DNA of 64,000 bases from 20CM-2-65-7 sp036522875 (GTDB taxonomy: Bacteria; Gemmatimonadota; Gemmatimonadetes; Gemmatimonadales; GWC2-71-9), in assembly GCA_036522875.1 (NCBI GenBank), contig DATDEZ010000047.1, positions 107,360 through 171,359 of the forward strand. Reading direction: 5' to 3'. Below are positions 49,914-58,639 of the stretch, in pieces. Made by a program: the position numbers and the translations under genes. The first letter of the stretch is position 1. Each line of letters begins with the position of its first letter. The notes under the pieces were generated by a model, which saw nothing but the letters and a program-made list of their open reading frames with translations, ran no database searches and was not told where the DNA came from.

Positions 49914-52900
49914 CTAGTTCGTATTTGACCGCGCCGGAGTCGGCTCGGTGCCCCACCACCAGAGCCTCGGCAGCGCTCGCTGCCGCGGGTAAATCTCGTT
50001 CAGCGTGTCGCCCTCGTAGAGCCGACCGTTCTTCATGACGTATTTGATCGTGTTGGTGTTATGGATGTCCTCGAGCGGATTCGCATCGAGCACGATCAAG
50101 TCGGCGAGCTTGCCCGGCTCGAGCGAGCCGAGATCCTGCTCGAGACCGATCGCGTGCGCGCCATTCCAGGTGGCGACGCGCAGCACTTCCATCGGCTTCA
50201 TGCCTCCCGCCGCCATCGCCCACAGCTCCCAGTGGTCGCCGAGGCCGTCGAGCTGACCGTGGCCGCCGAGACCGACATATCCGCCGGCGCGAATGATGGC
50301 GGCCGCCGACGCGGCGATCCGCGGGAAGACGTACTGGTTGTCGCGGAACCAGGACCGGCGCTCCGCCCGCTGATCGATTTCCTCGTGCGGGAAGAAGCGC
50401 TGGATCTTCGGCATGTCGTGAATGTCGTTGTGCTCGTAGAAATAGTTCTCGGCCCAGGGTCCGCCGTAGTTCACGAGCAGCGTCGGCGTATACGTGATGC
50501 CAGACTGCGCGATGAACTGGATGTCATCGTTGTAGAGCGGTGTGATCGGATAGCTATGCTCGGAGCCGGGATAGCCGTCCGCCGCGATCGTCAAGTTCAT
50601 CTTGAAGTCGAGACCGCCCTCGATGGTGGGCATCAGGCCCAGCTCCTTCGCCGCCATGATGACCCATTGCCGCTGTTTCCGATTCCCCACCATGTACTGC
50701 TTGATGGTGTGGACGCGGTAGAACTCGCTGTAGCGGCGCAGCGTTTGCCGCACGTCGTCGAGGCTCGTGAAGTTCTCCTCGAGGTACGCGCCGAACACGC
50801 CGGGGCCCGTGTAGTAGAGCCGTGGCCCCATGATCTCGCCCGTCTCCATGAGATCGTCGTACGTCAGGATGTCCGTCGTCGCGGTCTGCGGATCGCGGAC
50901 CGTGGTCACGCCATAGGCGAGGTTCGCGAGGAACGGCCACTCCTGATTCTCGTGAATGCCCCACTCCGGCCAGGGGTGCGCGTGAATGTCCACGAAGCCG
51001 GGGATGATCGTCTTGCCCGACACGTCGATCACGCGCGCACCGGCAGGAGCGTCCCCGCGCGGCCCGACCGACACGATGCGGTTGTTGGTCACGACGAGAT
51101 CGCCGTTTTCGATGACTTCGTCGCCTTTCATCGATATGATGCGCGCGCCGCGCAGCACCACGGTACCGCGCGGAACATCGCGCGGTCCGCGAATCGTGAC
51201 ATCGACGCGCAGCGGCTCGTATGCCGGCAGCTTCGTCAGCGAATCGTTCCGCGACCGCAGCCGCTTCTGCACTGAATCAGGCAACGCCTTGAAGGCATCG
51301 CCCTTCAACGAGTCGGCGCGCACCGAATCGGCCCGCGCCTTGGGCTTCTCGGCCGAATCGGCGGCGGCAATGTCGTGGCGGAAGAACGTGCGGCCGATCG
51401 ACCAGTAGACGCTCTTGGCATCGGCCGACCATCCCACGAAGTCGCCGCCGACCCGGGTCAGCTTCTTGACCGGGAAGGACGCGCTCGAGGGATCGGACAC
51501 GTTGATCGCGACCGGCGTGCCGCCGACGAGCGGCAACGCGACGAGATAGACGTAATTGCTCGCCTGTGCAATCACCTGGCTCGAGTCCGGCGAGATCTGG
51601 ACCTCCGACGCCGGGAACGGCTCCGCTTGCGGCAGCGGAATCGTGTAACCCGTGATCCGCGCGTGCACGCGCCGATCCGTCCCGTCCCAGCGCATCGAGA
51701 CGAGCCCTTCGTTCCCTTCGTAGATGTACACGCGGTCCGGATTGCGCGTGAAGTGCGGACGACCCGAGAACGACGTCGGCGAGATGCGCGTGGTCGCGCC
51801 GCCGGTCGCGGGCAGCCAGGCGATTTCGTAGCCCGGTCCCTGATGGTTCTCGAGCTTGGGACGACGCGGCCCTTTGATCACCACGATGCGGCGCCCGTCG
51901 GGCGACCACACCGGCGCGTCGTAATACGACGTGTCGACGCTCAGGCGAACGGGCTTGCCGCCGGTGGACCGCACCTTGCTCAACGCACCGCCCTGCTCCG
52001 TCCACGTGACGTACGCGAGCCATTGGCCGTCGGGTGACCACGCCGGGACCTGCTCCTGCACGGAGTCCGTCGTGACGCGGCGCGGCGTGCCGTTCGGCAG
52101 ATCCATCACGTAGAGCCGGTCGAACGCGCTGAACGCCAGCCGGCGACCATCGGGCGACGGTGTTGCGTTGCGAATCTGGTGAATCAGCACGTCGCCCGTA
52201 TCGACCCGGACCGGCGTACGAACCAACGGACCGAGGCTTTGCTGGACCTGCGCCTTGAACGGGATGTTGGTAGCCGTGCCCGAAGGAACGTCCACGCGCC
52301 AGATTTTTCCTCCGTACGACACGATCAAGGCCTTCGAATCGGGCGTGAAGGACGAGCCCGGATAGAGGTCGCGCGTGAAGCGCGATTCCTGTTCGTCGCG
52401 CTGGACGGGGTAGACGAGCCAGCGCTCGTCACCCGTCTGCAGATTCCGGAGACGAATGCCCGTCTCGGCATCATAGCGCGTGACGTACACGAGCCACTTG
52501 CCGTCGGGTGACAGGACCGGACGCATCGCGCCGCCGTAGAGATCGGTTTGATTGTAGACCCTTCCCGTCTGGCGGTCTTGAATCGCGATTTCCCACTCAG
52601 GGAACGTGAGATTGTAGCCGAAGCCGCCGCGATGGCGCGCGTACCAGATGTAGCGCGCGTCAGGACCGAACGCCGCGCCGAGCGCGTTCGTGCCGGTCCG
52701 TCCGGGCTGTCCCGGAGCGAACCCGCGGTCGTCCTTCGTGATGCTGATGCCCGAGCCGCCGTCCTTGTGCATGAGCCACAGCTCGTAGGTGCTGCCGAGC
52801 GGCATCTGAGTCTTCGAGACGACGATGTACTGGCCGTCGGGCGTCCATTCCGGCGACGCGAACAGGCTGCGATCGCCTTTCGTGACCGCTTTGGTGTTGC

Positions 52901-53270
52901 GGCCGTCGCTGTCGCAGAGCCAGACGTTCTCGCTGCCGTTGCGATCGGACAGGAAGACGATCTGCTTGCCGTCAGGCGAATAGCGCGGCTGTGAATCGAA
53001 CGCCGGGCCCGACGTGATCCGCGTCGCGGTGCCGCCCGCGATCGGCATCGTGTACAGATCGCCGAGCAGCTCGAAGACGATCGTCTGCCCATCCGGCGCG
53101 ACGTCGAGCGAGATCCACGTGCCTTCGGTCGTCTCGAAGCTCACCTCGCGTGTCGTGCGCAACGGCAGCGAGTCGAGCTTGATCTTCAGGGTGTCGCGCT
53201 TGGTGGTGTCGGGGGGAGGCGGAGGCGGCTGTTGGACGGCGAGTAACGCGGTCACGACCAGCGAGAGCAT
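49914..53270 (-). CDS. Secreted PD40 beta-propeller / amidohydrolase fusion protein
   Basis: 1118 residues, ATG 53270. A signal peptide and P-P-P-P-P-P-D linker are followed by a TolB-like propeller (about 40-640). Its PD40 repeats have the S/T-P-D-G-K/R/Q-x-I/L-V signature many times, for example Y-S-P-D-G-K-Q-I and W-S-P-D-G-R-R-I. Then comes a linker and a TIM-barrel amidohydrolase (about 740-1118) with F-V-D-I-H-A-H-P-W, the downstream metal His region and C-terminal L-A-D-L-I-V-L-D-A-N-P-L. Such fusions are common in Gemmatimonadota and Acidobacteriota and are annotated as periplasmic imidazolonepropionase- or dipeptidase-like hydrolases. The substrate is unknown. Confidence 0.9.
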   Translation of the reverse strand: MLSLVVTALLAVQQPPPPPPDTTKRDTLKIKLDSLPLRTTREVSFETTEGTWISLDVAPDGQTIVFELLGDLYTMPIAGGTATRITSGPAFDSQPRYSPDGKQIVFLSDRNGSENVWLCDSDGRNTKAVTKGDRSLFASPEWTPDGQYIVVSKTQMPLGSTYELWLMHKDGGSGISITKDDRGFAPGQPGRTGTNALGAAFGPDARYIWYARHRGGFGYNLTFPEWEIAIQDRQTGRVYNQTDLYGGAMRPVLSPDGKWLVYVTRYDAETGIRLRNLQTGDERWLVYPVQRDEQESRFTRDLYPGSSFTPDSKALIVSYGGKIWRVDVPSGTATNIPFKAQVQQSLGPLVRTPVRVDTGDVLIHQIRNATPSPDGRRLAFSAFDRLYVMDLPNGTPRRVTTDSVQEQVPAWSPDGQWLAYVTWTEQGGALSKVRSTGGKPVRLSVDTSYYDAPVWSPDGRRIVVIKGPRRPKLENHQGPGYEIAWLPATGGATTRISPTSFSGRPHFTRNPDRVYIYEGNEGLVSMRWDGTDRRVHARITGYTIPLPQAEPFPASEVQISPDSSQVIAQASNYVYLVALPLVGGTPVAINVSDPSSASFPVKKLTRVGGDFVGWSADAKSVYWSIGRTFFRHDIAAADSAEKPKARADSVRADSLKGDAFKALPDSVQKRLRSRNDSLTKLPAYEPLRVDVTIRGPRDVPRGTVVLRGARIISMKGDEVIENGDLVVTNNRIVSVGPRGDAPAGARVIDVSGKTIIPGFVDIHAHPWPEWGIHENQEWPFLANLAYGVTTVRDPQTATTDILTYDDLMETGEIMGPRLYYTGPGVFGAYLEENFTSLDDVRQTLRRYSEFYRVHTIKQYMVGNRKQRQWVIMAAKELGLMPTIEGGLDFKMNLTIAADGYPGSEHSYPITPLYNDDIQFIAQSGITYTPTLLVNYGGPWAENYFYEHNDIHDMPKIQRFFPHEEIDQRAERRSWFRDNQYVFPRIAASAAAIIRAGGYVGLGGHGQLDGLGDHWELWAMAAGGMKPMEVLRVATWNGAHAIGLEQDLGSLEPGKLADLIVLDANPLEDIHNTNTIKYVMKNGRLYEGDTLNEIYPRQRALPRLWWWGTEPTPARSNTN

Positions 53271-53321
53271 GGAGTCTCCGAATGAAGAGCGACGGCGTGC
53301 GTGAGCGCCTGAAAGTGGAGG

Positions 53322-53360
53322 GGAAAAAAAAGGTGGTCAAGGTTGATCCTTGACCACCTC
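53322..53360 (-). terminator. Strong Rho-independent terminator of the HTH regulator gene
   Basis: AGGTGGTCAAGG (53331-53342) and CCTTGACCACCT (53348-53359) are perfect 12-base arms around a 5-base loop. On the minus strand they are followed by a run of eight T (complement of 53323-53330). It lies 21 bases past the HTH gene stop and insulates the PD40-amidohydrolase gene. Confidence 0.93.
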
Positions 53361-53380
53361 GCGATTCTCTGACCTCGGCG

Positions 53381-54058
53381 TCAGATGCTCAACGCGCGTA
53401 CCTGGCGGGGCGCGGGATCCTGCGACCGCAACACGATGCGCATCGCGTGCGTGTCGAGATCGAGGTCCCACCCGGCGATCCGGGGCCGCACGAACTCCTC
53501 GCCGTCCTCCGGCGTGAGCCCCTCGGGCGTGGCATCGAGGAATTCCATCAGCTTCATACGCATCTCGAGGTAGGTGCAGCCGTCGCGGCTCGCCGCGATG
53601 CGGATCCCCACGTCGTCGTCGAGCTGGCGCCGCACGAAACCCTGCGCGACTTCCAGCAGCCGGCCGACGATGATGCGCTCGAGCGTGACGCCGTCCTTGC
53701 GCGCCAGCCGGCGGGCGAGCGCGCGCGCGCGCATCGGATCGAGGCACAACGCCAGGAACTGGCGCCGGATCTCGGGATGCGGCCGCCGCTTGCTCTTCGT
53801 TTCGCCGTCGCGCTCCGCCTTGGCGCAGGTCGGCAGATCGTTCCGATGCAGCTTGAGGAACTTGGTCATCGGCGCGTAGACGTCCATGCGGCCCGGGGCC
53901 GGCGGACGCCGTCGCCCGGCGACGAGATCAGCGATATAGACTTCGGACACCTGAACCGCTTCCGCCAACTCGCGGGGAGTCCGCTTCAGCTCACGCAGCC
54001 GACGCCGGACCAACTCACCAACTTTGACGGGGCGCTTCAGGGGGAGGGCAGCCGCCAT
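53381..54058 (-). CDS. Helix-turn-helix (XRE-like) regulatory protein
   Basis: 225 residues from ATG 54058 with AAGGAG six bases upstream. The N-terminal 20-45 region (R-T-P-R-E-L-A-E-A-V-Q-V-S-E-V-Y-I-A-D-L-V-A-G-R-R-R-P-P) is a Cro/C1-type helix-turn-helix. The P-G-R-M-D-V-Y-A-P-M-T-K-F-L-K-L segment is the usual continuation. The C-terminal 130 residues (helical, then D-V-G-I-R-I-A-A-S-R-D-G-C-T-Y-L-E-M) are a domain I do not recognise, probably for sensing or dimerisation. It is monocistronic, with a strong terminator, and divergent by 157 bp from the AhpD/ChrB operon, which it may regulate. Confidence 0.8.
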   Translation of the reverse strand: MAAALPLKRPVKVGELVRRRLRELKRTPRELAEAVQVSEVYIADLVAGRRRPPAPGRMDVYAPMTKFLKLHRNDLPTCAKAERDGETKSKRRPHPEIRRQFLALCLDPMRARALARRLARKDGVTLERIIVGRLLEVAQGFVRRQLDDDVGIRIAASRDGCTYLEMRMKLMEFLDATPEGLTPEDGEEFVRPRIAGWDLDLDTHAMRIVLRSQDPAPRQVRALSI

Positions 54059-54215
54059 GGACGCTCCTTTGTTTAGCTGTGATCTGGGGTCGGGCAATAT
54101 CGCTAAATGCCGGTGAAAACGGTAGTTCTGCAGGGTTAATCCCCGGGACGGATTATGACCTGCCGGGCGGCCCCTTGCGCGTCCCTTCCGCTCAGAGCTA
54201 CAGTTGTATCAACTG

Positions 54216-54755
54216 ATGGCTACAATCGTTGCTGCACTGACAAAGTTCTGGCAACAGTTTGCCGCCAAACCGACGGGCCGCGTTCTTCCGGCATACGCCG
54301 CGCTGGGGCGCTATCGGCCAACCCGTATCGATCTCGAGCCAAGACTCCGACTCCTCGTCACGCAACTCGCCGCCGAACGTAGCGGCTGCCGCTGGTGCAT
54401 TGACTACGGTCGCCATCTGTGGCGCGACGCGCAGCTCTCGATGGATGCGCTGCGGAATCTCCTGCGGTACGAGTCGAGCGGGCACTTCTCGAACCGGGAG
54501 CGCGCAGCCCTGCGGCTCGCGGATGCCGTGACGCGGTACGCCGACGCCAGTGCCGCGGTCGTTCCGCCCGCCCTCACGCTCGCCCGCCAACACTTGAGCG
54601 AGCCGGAGATCGCGGCAATCACGGCAGCGGTCGCCGCGACGCACTTCTACAATCCGGATACCGGCGGTTTGGGTGTCGATGCAGAATCACACTTGGCCCG
54701 GCGCACCGCCTGGGGGGCGCCCCTGGGGTCCTCCATCCGCAATCTGTGGCTATGA
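54216..54755 (+). CDS. AhpD/carboxymuconolactone-decarboxylase-like protein
   Basis: 179 residues from ATG 54216 (a TTG at 54204 is possible). It is an all-helical AhpD-like fold with the redox motif C-x-x-C in S-G-C-R-W-C-I-D-Y-G-R-H (Cys58, Cys61, His nearby). This fits an alkylhydroperoxidase or thiol-redox protein. F-S-N-R-E-R-A-A-L-R-L-A-D-A-V-T and L-S-E-P-E-I-A-A-I-T are the second helix-pair signatures. It overlaps chrB by ATGA, so the two are translationally coupled. That suggests a role in oxidative stress during chromate or metal exposure. Confidence 0.85.
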   Translation: MATIVAALTKFWQQFAAKPTGRVLPAYAALGRYRPTRIDLEPRLRLLVTQLAAERSGCRWCIDYGRHLWRDAQLSMDALRNLLRYESSGHFSNRERAALRLADAVTRYADASAAVVPPALTLARQHLSEPEIAAITAAVAATHFYNPDTGGLGVDAESHLARRTAWGAPLGSSIRNLWL

Positions 54756-55654
54756 AAGAGGGACGCTGGCTGCTCCTCATGCACCAGCTTCCGCCCAAAC
54801 CCGACTACTTCCGGGTCAAGATCTGGCGCCAGCTCCAGGGTCTCGGTGCCGTGGCCATCAAGAACTCGGTCTGGGCCCTGCCCTTCAGCGCGCAAGCCAG
54901 CGAGGACTTTCAGTGGCTCCGCAAGGAAATCACCGGCGGTGGCGGCGAGGCGTCACTGTGTCGCGCGTCCTTCGTCGACGGGCTCAGCGATGATCAGCTC
55001 GAATCCCGATTCCGCTCGGCCCGCGACGCCGAGTACGCGGAAGTCGCTCAGGCGGCCGAGCAGAGCGATTCACCGGCCGAAGCGGCGCGGCTCGAGCGGC
55101 GGGTGCGCGAGATCGTGGCGCTCGATCATTTCGAAGCGGGCGGTCGCAAGACCGCGGAGGCGGCAGTGAGCAAGCTCAAAGCACGAAAGACGGGCAAAGC
55201 GCCGAAGCCGGCGCCTCGCACCACAGGACGGACGTGGGTCACGCGGCCCGACGTGCACGTCGATCGCATCGCCAGCGCCTGGCTCGTCAAACGCTTCATC
55301 GATGCGAAGGCGCGCTTCGTCTTTGGTGCCGCGCGCGAGGGCGCCGTCTCCTTCGACATGTTCGAGGGCGATTACACGCACGAGGGCGACCGCTGCACGT
55401 TCGAGACGCTGCTGGCGCGATTCGGCCTGGAAAGCGACGAGGCGTTGCGCGCGATTGCCGAGCTGGTTCACGATGTGGACTGCAAAGACGGGAAGTTCGC
55501 ACGCGAGGAGACCGCCGGCTTCGCGCGGATGATCGCGGGGATCGTGCAGCGGCATCCGCGCGACGCGGCCCGGCTCGAGCGCGGCGCCGAGTTGCTCAAC
55601 GACCTCTACGAATCAATGCGGCCGTCCCCACCAGCGCGATCACCGCAAAGCTGA
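54752..55654 (+). CDS. chrB: ChrB-type chromate resistance protein
   Basis: 300 residues from ATG 54752. The N-terminal domain (about 1-130) has R-W-L-L-L-M-H-Q-L-P-P-K-P-D-Y-F-R-V-K-I-W-R and the ChrB-N continuation. The C-terminal domain (about 150-290) has W-V-T-R-P-D-V-H-V-D-R-I-A-S-A-W-L-V-K-R-F-I-D, the ChrB-C signature. ChrB proteins control chromate resistance operons and are usually next to the chrA efflux gene; no chrA is present here. A sensor or redox function with the AhpD-like partner is the simplest reading. The last 59 bases overlap the convergent SURF1 gene. Confidence 0.88.
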   Translation: MKEGRWLLLMHQLPPKPDYFRVKIWRQLQGLGAVAIKNSVWALPFSAQASEDFQWLRKEITGGGGEASLCRASFVDGLSDDQLESRFRSARDAEYAEVAQAAEQSDSPAEAARLERRVREIVALDHFEAGGRKTAEAAVSKLKARKTGKAPKPAPRTTGRTWVTRPDVHVDRIASAWLVKRFIDAKARFVFGAAREGAVSFDMFEGDYTHEGDRCTFETLLARFGLESDEALRAIAELVHDVDCKDGKFAREETAGFARMIAGIVQRHPRDAARLERGAELLNDLYESMRPSPPARSPQS

Positions 55655-56219
55655 ACCACTGGATGGCGTAGGACAGGTGCGGGCCGTCGTCCAACACGGG
55701 CGGCGGCCAGCGTCGCGGCAACCCGGCCGCCGGGTCCGGGCCGGTCACCTGAATTACGAACGGCAGGAATCCGCCCGGACTGACGTCCCCGCGGCCGCGC
55801 GGCGCCACCATCGCGATTCCCGTGACCGCGGTGGTATCGGGCTCGCGATAGCGCGGGTGATCGACGTGGAACGCATCCGGTGAATAGACCCAGCCGCGGT
55901 CCACGAGCACGGCAGACCCATCCGCGAGACGCAGCGGCGTGATGAGCGCGACGCCCGGCGTGCCTTCGAAGCTTCGCCCCGGCCACGTGCGTTCGTCCGC
56001 GAAGTCGTACACGCCACGCGCCCTGACATGGCGACCGCGCGCGCTGTCCACGCTCAGGTTGCGATCAACGTCGAGCGGCGGGAGCGCCAGCCGTGCCGCA
56101 AGGACTGCGTTGCGCGCGCGCCGGCCTTTAAGTCGCTGCAGCTGCCAGACGCCGAGACCCACGCAGATCGTGGCTACTACGACCGCCAGGGCGACGAGCT
56201 TTACGTCCGATCGGTGCAT
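55596..56219 (-). CDS. SURF1 family cytochrome oxidase assembly protein
   Basis: 207 residues. It has an N-terminal membrane segment with G-L-G-V-W-Q-L-Q-R-L (SURF1 signature G-x-W-Q-x-x-R), a periplasmic domain with V-R-A-R-G-V-Y-D, L-V-D-R-G-W-V-Y and P-F-V-I-Q-V, then Y-A-I-Q-W-F-S-F and a C-terminal membrane segment. SURF1 helps insert haem a into cytochrome c oxidase subunit I. This implies an aa3-type oxidase, which is not encoded in the window. It overlaps chrB by 59 bases (convergent) and the GIY-YIG gene by 19. Confidence 0.9.
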   Translation of the reverse strand: MHRSDVKLVALAVVVATICVGLGVWQLQRLKGRRARNAVLAARLALPPLDVDRNLSVDSARGRHVRARGVYDFADERTWPGRSFEGTPGVALITPLRLADGSAVLVDRGWVYSPDAFHVDHPRYREPDTTAVTGIAMVAPRGRGDVSPGGFLPFVIQVTGPDPAAGLPRRWPPPVLDDGPHLSYAIQWFSFAVIALVGTAALIRRGR

Positions 56220-56449
56220 AGCGCGAGCTTGGCACTGCGGGACAACCGGCGAATGGCGGCCTCACGTCGGAGCGCGGCGCCGCGGTCGGGCTGCGGTTCT
56301 TGATAGGCGAGCACCAATGGGCGTCGCGAGCGCGTATAGGCACTCGCCGTTCCCGCGCGATGCTTCGCGAGGCGGCGCGCCAAATCGTTCGTGATGCCGG
56401 TGTACAGCGAGCCGTCGCGACAGCGGAGGAGATACACCATCCAGGCCAC
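56201..56449 (-). CDS. GIY-YIG nuclease superfamily protein (UPF0213/YhbQ-like)
   Basis: 82 residues covering one GIY-YIG domain in its short UPF0213 form. M-V-Y-L-L-R-C-R-D-G-S-L-Y-T-G-I-T-N-D-L is the beta-hairpin pair, followed by A-R-R-L-A-K-H and A-A-L-R-R-E-A-A-I-R-R-L (catalytic-type Glu). YhbQ-type proteins are reported as structure-related nucleases, possibly in DNA repair. It lies directly upstream of and overlaps SURF1, and is 37 bp from the divergent MFS gene. Confidence 0.88.
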   Translation of the reverse strand: MAWMVYLLRCRDGSLYTGITNDLARRLAKHRAGTASAYTRSRRPLVLAYQEPQPDRGAALRREAAIRRLSRSAKLALCTDRT

Positions 56450-56486
56450 GCGTCCAAACTAGCGAGGCCGCCGACCCGACGCCATT

Positions 56487-57680
56487 TTGCCGCGCGTGCG
56501 GCGCATTCTCGCCTGGTGCCTCTACGATTTCGCCAACTCCGCCTACTCGGCGGTGATCGTCGTCAGCGTTTTCAGCGTCTACTACGTCTCACACATCGTC
56601 GGCAACGAGCACGGCCTCGGCGACCTCTGGTGGGGTCGCGCCATTTCGATGTCGCTGCTGCTCGTCGTGCTGACGGGACCGCTGCTCGGCGCGCTCGCCG
56701 ATCGTGCCGGCTGGCGGAAACGATTCTTCATTGCGTTCACAGCGCTGTGCATCGCGTGTATCGCGCTGTTCACGACGCTCGTCCCCGGCATGGTGTGGCG
56801 AGGCTTTCTCCTGATCGCGCTCGCGAACTTCGCCTTCGAAAGCTCGCAGATCTACTACAACGCCTACTTGCCCGACATCGCGCCGCCCGAACGTCTGGGG
56901 ACCGTGTCGGGCCTGGGATTCGGCATCGGCTACCTCGGGTCGATCATCGGGCTCGTTGTCGCGCTGCCGCTCGTGAACGCGCGTCAATTCAATCTGCTGT
57001 GGCTCCTGGTCGCGGGCTTCTTCGCGGTCTTCTCGATCCCCGCCTTTGTCGCCATGCCCGCCGATCGGCCGCAGCCCGACAAGCACGTCAGCATCGTGCG
57101 CGTGTTCCGCGACGTCTGGAGCAACGTTCCGCTGCGCCATTTCTTGCTGGCGTTCTTCATTTATTTCGACGGCGTGGAGACCACGATCGTCTTTTCCGGC
57201 ATCTACGCGGCCACGACGCTCAAGTTCTCGACGCCCGAAGTCATCAAGCTCTTTCTCGCGGTGCAGGTCTCGGCCCTCGCGGGCGCGCTGCTGCTCGCGC
57301 GGCCGACCGACCGGTGGGGGCCGAAGCGCGTCATCACCTTGACGCTGCTGCTGTGGGTTGGCATCGCGGTAAGCGCGTTCTTCGCGCAGACGAAGCCGAC
57401 ATTCTTCGCGGTCGCCGTGACCGCCGGACTGGGACTCGGCTCGATCCAGGCGGCGAGTCGCGCGCTGATGGCGTCGCTCATTCCCCCGGGAAAGGAATCG
57501 GAGTTCTTCGGATTCTACGCGCTCTGCGGTAAATCGTCCGCGATTCTGGGGCCGCTCGTGTTCGGCGCGGTCTCCTATCTCACCGGCAACCAACGCGCGG
57601 CGGTCGCCGCGGTTGGCGTGTTCTTCGTTGCCGGCCTGCTGCTGCTGCGGCGCGTCAAACCAGTTTTGCGTCCAGCGTAA
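56487..57680 (+). CDS. MFS transporter, UMF1 (Atg22-like) family
   Basis: 397 residues, TTG start at 56487 (GTG 56496 also possible; no clear ribosome-binding site). It has the diagnostic N-terminus W-C-L-Y-D-F-A-N-S-A-Y-S, then G-A-L-A-D-R-A-G-W-R-K-R (motif A), E-S-S-Q-I-Y-Y-N-A-Y-L-P-D-I-A, G-F-G-I-G-Y-L-G-S and R-A-L-M-A-S-L-I-P. Twelve membrane segments. UMF1/Atg22-type proteins are thought to export amino acids or small solutes. It overlaps the convergent OsmC gene by 26 bp. Confidence 0.9.
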   Translation: MPRVRRILAWCLYDFANSAYSAVIVVSVFSVYYVSHIVGNEHGLGDLWWGRAISMSLLLVVLTGPLLGALADRAGWRKRFFIAFTALCIACIALFTTLVPGMVWRGFLLIALANFAFESSQIYYNAYLPDIAPPERLGTVSGLGFGIGYLGSIIGLVVALPLVNARQFNLLWLLVAGFFAVFSIPAFVAMPADRPQPDKHVSIVRVFRDVWSNVPLRHFLLAFFIYFDGVETTIVFSGIYAATTLKFSTPEVIKLFLAVQVSALAGALLLARPTDRWGPKRVITLTLLLWVGIAVSAFFAQTKPTFFAVAVTAGLGLGSIQAASRALMASLIPPGKESEFFGFYALCGKSSAILGPLVFGAVSYLTGNQRAAVAAVGVFFVAGLLLLRRVKPVLRPA

Positions 57681-58083
57681 TCTCGACGTTGCCTTGCAGC
57701 GCCTTCGACACGGGGCAGTTCTTCTTCGCGCCCTCCGCGGCCTGCTGGAACGCGGCCTGATCGATGCCGGGCACTTTGCCGCGCACCTCGAGCGCGCTCT
57801 TCGTGACCTTCGGCGCGCCGTCCACCGTTTCGATCGTCACGGCAGCACGGGTCTCGACGCGCGTCACGGGATGGCCGGCTTTCTCGAGCGCCGCCGACAG
57901 TGCCATGCTGAAGCAGCCGGCGTGCGCGGCGGCGATCAGCTCTTCGGGATTCGAGCCTTTCTTCCCCTCGAAGCGCGTGCCGAAGCTGAAGGCCCCACTG
58001 AAGACGCCACTCTGGGCCTTGAACGTTCCTTTGCCTTCCTTGAGCTTGCCTTCCCACGTCGCAACGGCGTTACTCGTTGACAT
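57655..58083 (-). CDS. OsmC/Ohr family peroxiredoxin
   Basis: 142 residues from ATG 58083, where AGGA lies six bases upstream (ATG 58089 abuts it). It has the OsmC layout: A-V-A-T-W-E-G, G-S-N-P-E-E-L-I-A-A-A-H-A-G-C-F-S-M-A-L with the peroxidatic Cys, and a C-terminal N-C-P-V-S-K-A-L resolving Cys. It should reduce organic hydroperoxides with lipoyl or dithiol partners in the cytoplasm. It is convergent with the MFS gene and divergent, by 88 bp, from the VOC protein. Confidence 0.92.
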   Translation of the reverse strand: MSTSNAVATWEGKLKEGKGTFKAQSGVFSGAFSFGTRFEGKKGSNPEELIAAAHAGCFSMALSAALEKAGHPVTRVETRAAVTIETVDGAPKVTKSALEVRGKVPGIDQAAFQQAAEGAKKNCPVSKALQGNVEITLDAKLV

Positions 58084-58171
58084 CGGCATGCATTCCTGGA
58101 TGAGGGAAACGAGAATCTGGCGAGTCGCCCCGCGGTTCGCTACGCTTCGAGACCAACGGGAGCACTAATCA

Positions 58172-58639
58172 ATGGCCACCAAGAGAGCCAAGGCGAAGTC
58201 CAAGCCAAGACCGAAAGCGAAGCCGAAACCCCGTCCCGGCGCGCGCCGCCAGCCGGAAACGCTTCGTCTCCGCACGCTGTCGCCCGTCCTGACGACGAGC
58301 GACTTGCAGCGCAGCATCGCGTTCTATCGGGACGTGCTGGGGTTCGTGGTCGGCGAAGAGTGGCGCGAAAACGGCGAGCTGGGAGGCTGCGAGATCCACG
58401 CCGGGGCGATCACGTTCATGTTGAACCAGGACGACTTCGCCAAGGGCCGCGACCGCCAAAAAGGCATCGGGCACCGCCTGTGGTGTCACACCGCCCAGGA
58501 TCTCGATCGCCTCGCCGCCGAAATCAAGGCGCGCGGCGGCAATCTGGATCAGGAGCCGCAGGACATGCCGTGGGGGGATCGCGTGTTCATGATCACCGAT
58601 CCCGACGGCTTCAAGCTGACGTTCGTGCAGGCGCGTTGA
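58172..58639 (+). CDS. VOC (glyoxalase/bleomycin-resistance) protein with basic N-terminal tail
   Basis: 155 residues. Residues 1-28 are a Lys/Pro/Arg tail (K-A-K-S-K-P-R-P-K-A-K-P-K-P). Then comes one VOC domain: S-P-V-L-T-T-S-D-L-Q-R-S-I-A-F-Y-R-D-V-L-G-F, I-T-F-M-L-N-Q-D-D and D-R-V-F-M-I-T-D-P-D-G-F-K-L-T-F. This is the bleomycin-resistance-like branch (H/Q...E pattern incomplete), so a binding rather than catalytic role is possible. The basic tail is unusual and could target nucleic acid or a membrane. Its TGA overlaps the TTG start of the GMC gene (TTGA at 58636-58639). Confidence 0.88.
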   Translation: MATKRAKAKSKPRPKAKPKPRPGARRQPETLRLRTLSPVLTTSDLQRSIAFYRDVLGFVVGEEWRENGELGGCEIHAGAITFMLNQDDFAKGRDRQKGIGHRLWCHTAQDLDRLAAEIKARGGNLDQEPQDMPWGDRVFMITDPDGFKLTFVQAR

